From Alloprevotella sp. Lung230 (GTDB taxonomy: Bacteria > Bacteroidota > Bacteroidia > Bacteroidales > Bacteroidaceae), in the NCBI RefSeq assembly GCF_014385435.1, contig NZ_JACSUD010000015.1, positions 1 through 64,000 on the forward strand: a stretch of 64,000 nucleotides of DNA. Direction: 5' to 3'. Of the stretch, positions 60,842 to 64,000 are shown in pieces. The notes under the pieces are model-generated. The model was not told the DNA's origin, did not search any database, and was given only the letters and a program-made list of their open reading frames with translations. Made by a program: the position numbers and the translations under genes. The stretch's first letter is position 1; each line of letters opens with the position of its first letter.

Positions 60842-62074
60842 TTACGCCTTCTTCTTGCGCAGGAAGGTGCGTTTTGCCCAGAGGTAATAGCCCGTCAGAG
60901 GGAGCGTGGCGCCGAAGAGGGCGGCGAGGAAGTAGAGCACTTTGCTCAGCCAGCCGCCCCAATCGCCCTTGTGGAGGGAGAGTACCCAGCCGCCGGCCTT
61001 CTGCATGCGCTCGGCGTCGGCATAGAGGTGGGGCGCGGTGATGCGGCCCGTGGCGGGGTCGAACTCGTAGGCGTCAAAGGCGCGCTGGTTGCCCCATCCG
61101 TTGAGGTCGACAAAGGCAGTGCCGTCGCCCACCTCGATGTCGCGGCAATCGGGGTTCTTTGCCGAGAGCGTGGCGTAGACTTTGTCCCACACAGCCACGG
61201 AAGCCGGCACTTGGAGGGGTTGCGCTTCGAGAGCTTCGGGTGAGGGCGTAGAAGAGGGGAAGGGTTTGCCCTTGTCGTGAGGATGGCCTTTTCCCCCGGG
61301 CTTTCCTTTGCCGTCAGGTTTGCCTTTCCCTTCAGGTTTGCCTTTCCCATTGAAGCCGCCCTTACCCTGGCCGCCGTGTCCTTTCTCTTGCGGGAGTTGC
61401 GCTCCCAGGAGGGTGTAGAAGCCTTGGCGGTACCACTCGAACGACCACGTCGGACCGGTCACGGCCATCACCAGCAGGAGGAGGAAGGCGTAGAAACCGC
61501 CGGCGCTGTGGAGCGTGTAGAAGAAGCGATGGCGCCCCTTTCCGGCAACGACTTTCAAGTTGTTGCGCAAGGCGCGGCGTGTGCGCGGCCACCAAATGAA
61601 TAGGCCCGAAATCAGAACAAAGATGAACATCAGTGCGCTCACGCCCACGATGGTTTTGCCCCAAGAAAATTCACCGCGCTTGTAGTCGCTCAGCAGCCAG
61701 CGGTGGAGGGCAAACATCGTTTTGAAAAACGCCGGGCGCTGGTTGCGGCCGATGACTTCACCGGTGTAGGGATTGACGAACATCACGGCGTGGCGCGGCT
61801 GCGTGAGTCCCACCTCGGCAGTGGCGGTGGGGTCGGGATAGAGTTTGATGCCCGTGGTCTGCACGCTGTCGGGGAGGGTCTGCGCCACGTTGTGCACGAG
61901 GGTGGCGAGCGGCAGCCGCGGCCCGGTGATGCTCACGGTGTAGCGCTCGGGATGGAGCAGGCTGGTGATTTCGCTCTCAAACACGAGCATTGCGCCGGAG
62001 AAGCAGATAAGGGTCAAGACGATGCCGAAAGGCACGCTCAGCCAGAGATGGATTTTGCGGAAAGTTTTCTTCAT
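60842..62074 (-). CDS. PepSY-TM family protein with a Gly/Lys/Pro repeat insert
   Basis: 410 residues, four membrane helices (about 8-32, 140-165, 190-215, 375-400) arranged as in the PepSY_TM family. The typical N-terminal FRKIHLWLSVPFGIVLTLIC, the periplasmic PepSY-like segment, and the histidine-containing MFALHRWLLS, YTLHSAGGFYAF and LSLHKGDWGGW are visible. These are possible haem ligands, as in ferric/siderophore reductase-type members. A six-residue repeat (GKGKPE/GKGKPD/GKGKPG/GKGHPH, about 230-270, coded at about 61264-61352) lies in a loop. The gene has a TACCTTTG promoter box on the minus strand and is monocistronic. Confidence 0.82.
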   Translation of the reverse strand: MKKTFRKIHLWLSVPFGIVLTLICFSGAMLVFESEITSLLHPERYTVSITGPRLPLATLVHNVAQTLPDSVQTTGIKLYPDPTATAEVGLTQPRHAVMFVNPYTGEVIGRNQRPAFFKTMFALHRWLLSDYKRGEFSWGKTIVGVSALMFIFVLISGLFIWWPRTRRALRNNLKVVAGKGRHRFFYTLHSAGGFYAFLLLLVMAVTGPTWSFEWYRQGFYTLLGAQLPQEKGHGGQGKGGFNGKGKPEGKGKPDGKGKPGGKGHPHDKGKPFPSSTPSPEALEAQPLQVPASVAVWDKVYATLSAKNPDCRDIEVGDGTAFVDLNGWGNQRAFDAYEFDPATGRITAPHLYADAERMQKAGGWVLSLHKGDWGGWLSKVLYFLAALFGATLPLTGYYLWAKRTFLRKKKA

Positions 62075-62168
62075 AAGTTTGTGAAGGGGAGTTGTGTTGT
62101 GGGAGATGTGGGTGAGTTTTTGTGGTTGTTTTTGTGTCGGATGGGGAAAATGTATCGAATTGTGCGTG

Positions 62169-62176
62169 CAAAGGTA
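62169..62176 (-). promoter_or_regulatory. Putative promoter -7 box of the PepSY-TM gene
   Basis: Minus strand TACCTTTG, about 95 nt before the start codon; the -33 box is not clear. The 62075-62451 intergenic stretch also contains the rubrerythrin promoter. Confidence 0.5.
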
Positions 62177-62401
62177 CGACTTTCCTCCGAGACGAGGCCC
62201 AACAAAAAAGATAGGAAACCCTAAAATAAGGTCTCCTATCCTTCGGGCTCACAAGGATATCGCTGTCTTTCTCAGCCTTGGCCTGAGGTTCTCCCGACGA
62301 GTCGCCCCTTCCCGATTATCCGACATTCCTTGCACGAGACAAAGTAGCCTTTCGGAATAACAAAAATGTGAAAAAGCGATGTAGATATGCGCGCAATTCA
62401 T

Positions 62402-62409
62402 TAACTTTG
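62402..62409 (+). promoter_or_regulatory. Putative promoter -7 box of the rubrerythrin gene
   Basis: TAACTTTG, 43 nt before the ATG at 62452; no strong -33 element. Confidence 0.55.
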
Positions 62410-62451
62410 CAACGACATAACCACATAACTACATTTTTAATTCTTACCACA

Positions 62452-63033
62452 ATGACTACAAAAAGCATCAAGGGTACTCAGACCGAAAAGAATCTGATGA
62501 CCAGTTTTGCCGGCGAATCACAAGCCCGCATGCGCTACACCTACTTTGCCAGTGCCGCCAAGAAAGAAGGCTACGAACAGATTGCTGCCATCTTCGCCGA
62601 AACTGCCGACCAAGAGAAGGAACACGCCAAGCGCATGTTCAAGTATCTCGAAGGCGGTATGGTTGAAATTGCCTGCTCTTTCCCTGCCGGTGTCATCGGC
62701 GAAACGCTTGACAATCTGCGCGCTGCCGCTGCCGGTGAAAACGAAGAATGGACGAAGGACTATCCTCATTTTGCCGAAGTGGCCGCCCAAGAGGGATTTC
62801 CCGAAATCGCAGCTATGTACCGCAACATCTCTGTGGCCGAAAAGGCTCACGAGGAGCGCTACCAAGCCATGATTAAGAACTTGGAGGAATACACCATGTT
62901 CAAAAAAGATGGCAAGACTTTCTGGCAGTGCCGCAACTGCGGTTTCGTCTACGAAGGCGAAAAGGCGCCCATCAAGTGCCCCGCCTGCCTGCATCCACAA
63001 GCCTACTTTGAGGTGATGAAGACCAACTACTAA
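62452..63033 (+). CDS. rbr: Rubrerythrin
   Basis: 193 residues from ATG 62452 (the in-frame extension overlaps the promoter box). It is a cytosolic peroxide-reducing di-iron protein important for oxygen tolerance in anaerobes. The ferritin-like four-helix domain holds the two di-iron helices: FAGESQARMRYTYFAS with the ligand Glu, ADQEKEHAKRMF (ExxH), then a second pair in FPEIAAMYRNI and VAEKAHEERYQAM. The C-terminal rubredoxin domain carries CRNCGFVYEG and CPACLHPQAYF, i.e. two CxxC iron-ligand pairs. Full length, with no missing ligand. Confidence 0.96.
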   Translation: MTTKSIKGTQTEKNLMTSFAGESQARMRYTYFASAAKKEGYEQIAAIFAETADQEKEHAKRMFKYLEGGMVEIACSFPAGVIGETLDNLRAAAAGENEEWTKDYPHFAEVAAQEGFPEIAAMYRNISVAEKAHEERYQAMIKNLEEYTMFKKDGKTFWQCRNCGFVYEGEKAPIKCPACLHPQAYFEVMKTNY

Positions 63034-63058
63034 ATCTTCCTCTCCGACTTTTTGCATT

Positions 63059-63122
63059 GGCGCATCGCCTCGTGTTCCGCTTGCCGCTGGCAATGGCGGC
63101 GAGACGATGCGCCTTCTTTTTC
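63059..63122 (+). terminator. Terminator of the rubrerythrin gene
   Basis: GGCGCATCG (63059-63067) pairs with CGATGCGCC (63104-63112), with an inner TTGCCGCTGGCAA hairpin, followed by a T-rich run. Confidence 0.7.
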
Positions 63123-63143
63123 TCCCACCAATCCCCCACTCCG

Positions 63144-63698
63144 ATGGACACTTCTCCCTTTCTCGACCACTACCAAACGCAACTCACCGATCAACTCCTG
63201 CGCCTCTGCACCAACGCTCATGCCTTGACCGGCCAACTCCTCAGTACACCCGACCTTGCCGAGCGCTGGAACGATGTGGCCGCCCCCTATCTGGCCGATG
63301 CTGTGCCTGAAATTGCACAATATCCGCACGTTGCCTTGGGCTGGATGATGTATGTAGGCATGGGATTGGCCCATCTTTGGGATAGTGAATGGGAGCGCAT
63401 CGCTGCCGGCACCGACCTCTACGCCCTGCTCCGCGACCCACGCGGTTTCGACTGCCTTGACGAAGAAGTGCGCGAAGGCGTTTTAGGTTTTGAACGCGAC
63501 GGCACAGCCTATCGGGAGTGTGAGGATTTGGTGCGCGCTTGTGCCCAATGCGCCCTCGACCGCATCCGCCGCGAACAGATTGAGCCGCAAAGCCCCGAAG
63601 CCTTTCATATCTATGTGCGCAGCCTCCACGCCCTCTACGAAGTGGGCATTGCCGTGGAACTGAAACGCCTCGGCTACAAATACGAAGCCATCGGCTGA
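63144..63698 (+). CDS. Hypothetical helical protein
   Basis: 184 residues from ATG 63144 (MDTSPFLDHYQTQ). The longer frame overlaps the rubrerythrin terminator and is rejected. It is helical and acidic, with several Trp-rich segments (ALGWMMYVGMGLAHLWDSEWE) and no signal peptide. I do not recognise the family. It is on the same strand as the DUF2461 gene, which starts 21 bp downstream, so the two are probably cotranscribed. Confidence 0.7.
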   Translation: MDTSPFLDHYQTQLTDQLLRLCTNAHALTGQLLSTPDLAERWNDVAAPYLADAVPEIAQYPHVALGWMMYVGMGLAHLWDSEWERIAAGTDLYALLRDPRGFDCLDEEVREGVLGFERDGTAYRECEDLVRACAQCALDRIRREQIEPQSPEAFHIYVRSLHALYEVGIAVELKRLGYKYEAIG

Positions 63699-63719
63699 CC
63701 CCTCATCAACCCTATCCTT

Positions 63720-64000
63720 ATGCAACAAATCATCGATTTTCTCCGACAACTTCAAGCCAACAACAACCGCGAGTGGTTTGCCGAACATCGCGACGAATAC
63801 AAGGCCGTTCAGGCGCGTTTCAACACCTTTGCCGAAGCGCTCGTAGGCGAAATTGCCAAATTCGACCCTTCTGTGGCCGGACTCACCGCGCGCGACATCA
63901 CCTACCGCATCTACCGCGACACCCGATTTTCCAAAGACAAAACGCCTTACAAAACCCACATGGGCGCCTTCATCTGTAGAGGCGGTAAGAAGTCGGGCTA
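63720..64000 (+). CDS. DUF2461 family protein, 5' part (runs off the window)
   Basis: The ATG at 63720 opens MQQIIDFLRQLQANNNREWF, which with AEHRDEYKAVQARF and ITYRIYRDTRFSKDKTPYKT matches the start of the DUF2461 (TIGR02453) family, of unknown function and about 220 residues. 93 codons are visible with no stop before the edge. The frame is open from an ATG that follows the previous gene by 21 bp. Confidence 0.85.
   Translation, partial: MQQIIDFLRQLQANNNREWFAEHRDEYKAVQARFNTFAEALVGEIAKFDPSVAGLTARDITYRIYRDTRFSKDKTPYKTHMGAFICRGGKKSG

Overview
The window looks like part of a Bacteroidota chromosome, most likely Prevotellaceae (Prevotella/Alloprevotella-like). The evidence is the 5' part of a Bacteroidota-type 16S rRNA gene at the left edge, many TTTG-N19/20-TAnnTTTG promoters, a SusC/SusD pair, a T9SS-type C-terminal sorting domain, a FeoA-FeoB fusion, a hybrid two-component regulator and C69 peptidase/rubrerythrin housekeeping genes. 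The genus cannot be fixed from sequence reading alone.

Layout. 1-617: 16S rRNA (minus, partial) and its promoter. 1.8-6.3 kb: inositol-phosphate synthase, a small membrane protein, a split ThrE-type exporter and a LysR regulator. 6.5-9.7 kb: htpG and a divergent methyltransferase. 10.5-10.75 kb: tRNA-Leu(GAG) and tRNA-Gly(GCC). 10.9-20 kb (minus): a polysaccharide utilisation locus, susC-susD-GH85 endo-beta-N-acetylglucosaminidase, aimed at N-glycans. 20-36.5 kb: DUF4923 lipoprotein, PepSY-type membrane protein, an odd AAA ATPase, FeoAB, pyruvate phosphate dikinase, a RelA lacking the hydrolase domain, C69 dipeptidase, a truncated RhuM-type gene and nadC. 37.6-47.7 kb (plus): a fucose-directed locus (GH29, a secreted binding-type protein, GH95) ending in a TPR-type hybrid sensor/AraC regulator. 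48.2-60.5 kb (plus): a tightly coupled operon resembling the transport, ligase and tailoring half of aryl-polyene/flexirubin-type clusters, with two CrtI-like oxidoreductases but no ketosynthase, ketoreductase or ACP. 60.8-64 kb: a second PepSY protein, rubrerythrin, a hypothetical gene and a partial DUF2461 gene.

The intergenic DNA is unusually structured. (i) A MITE-like family (about 195 bp, with 83-97 bp deletion forms) has ends reading TAAGTAGGTGTTC...GAACACCTACTTA. Four of its five complete copies sit exactly at the 3' end of a coding region; three supply the stop codon and two of those also add a C-terminal QVG(V/I)QN tail. (ii) A second family has a roughly 260 bp core of nested inverted repeats (CGCGCG arms, CTTCAC/GTGAAG inner arms). 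It occurs four times, is usually accompanied by a 21-bp tandem repeat, and is extended to about 660 bp in two near-duplicate copies. (iii) A 21-bp iteron-like array (ATAAACCAAAG...) occurs twice, upstream of two unrelated genes. (iv) A run of four tandem mini-hairpins lies inside the polyene-like operon.

The two glycan loci fit one lifestyle: GH85 releases N-glycans, GH29/GH95 remove fucose, and SusCD imports the products. The 48-60 kb operon would load an acyl or aryl-acyl substrate, modify it and move it to the outer membrane; its product is not determinable here.
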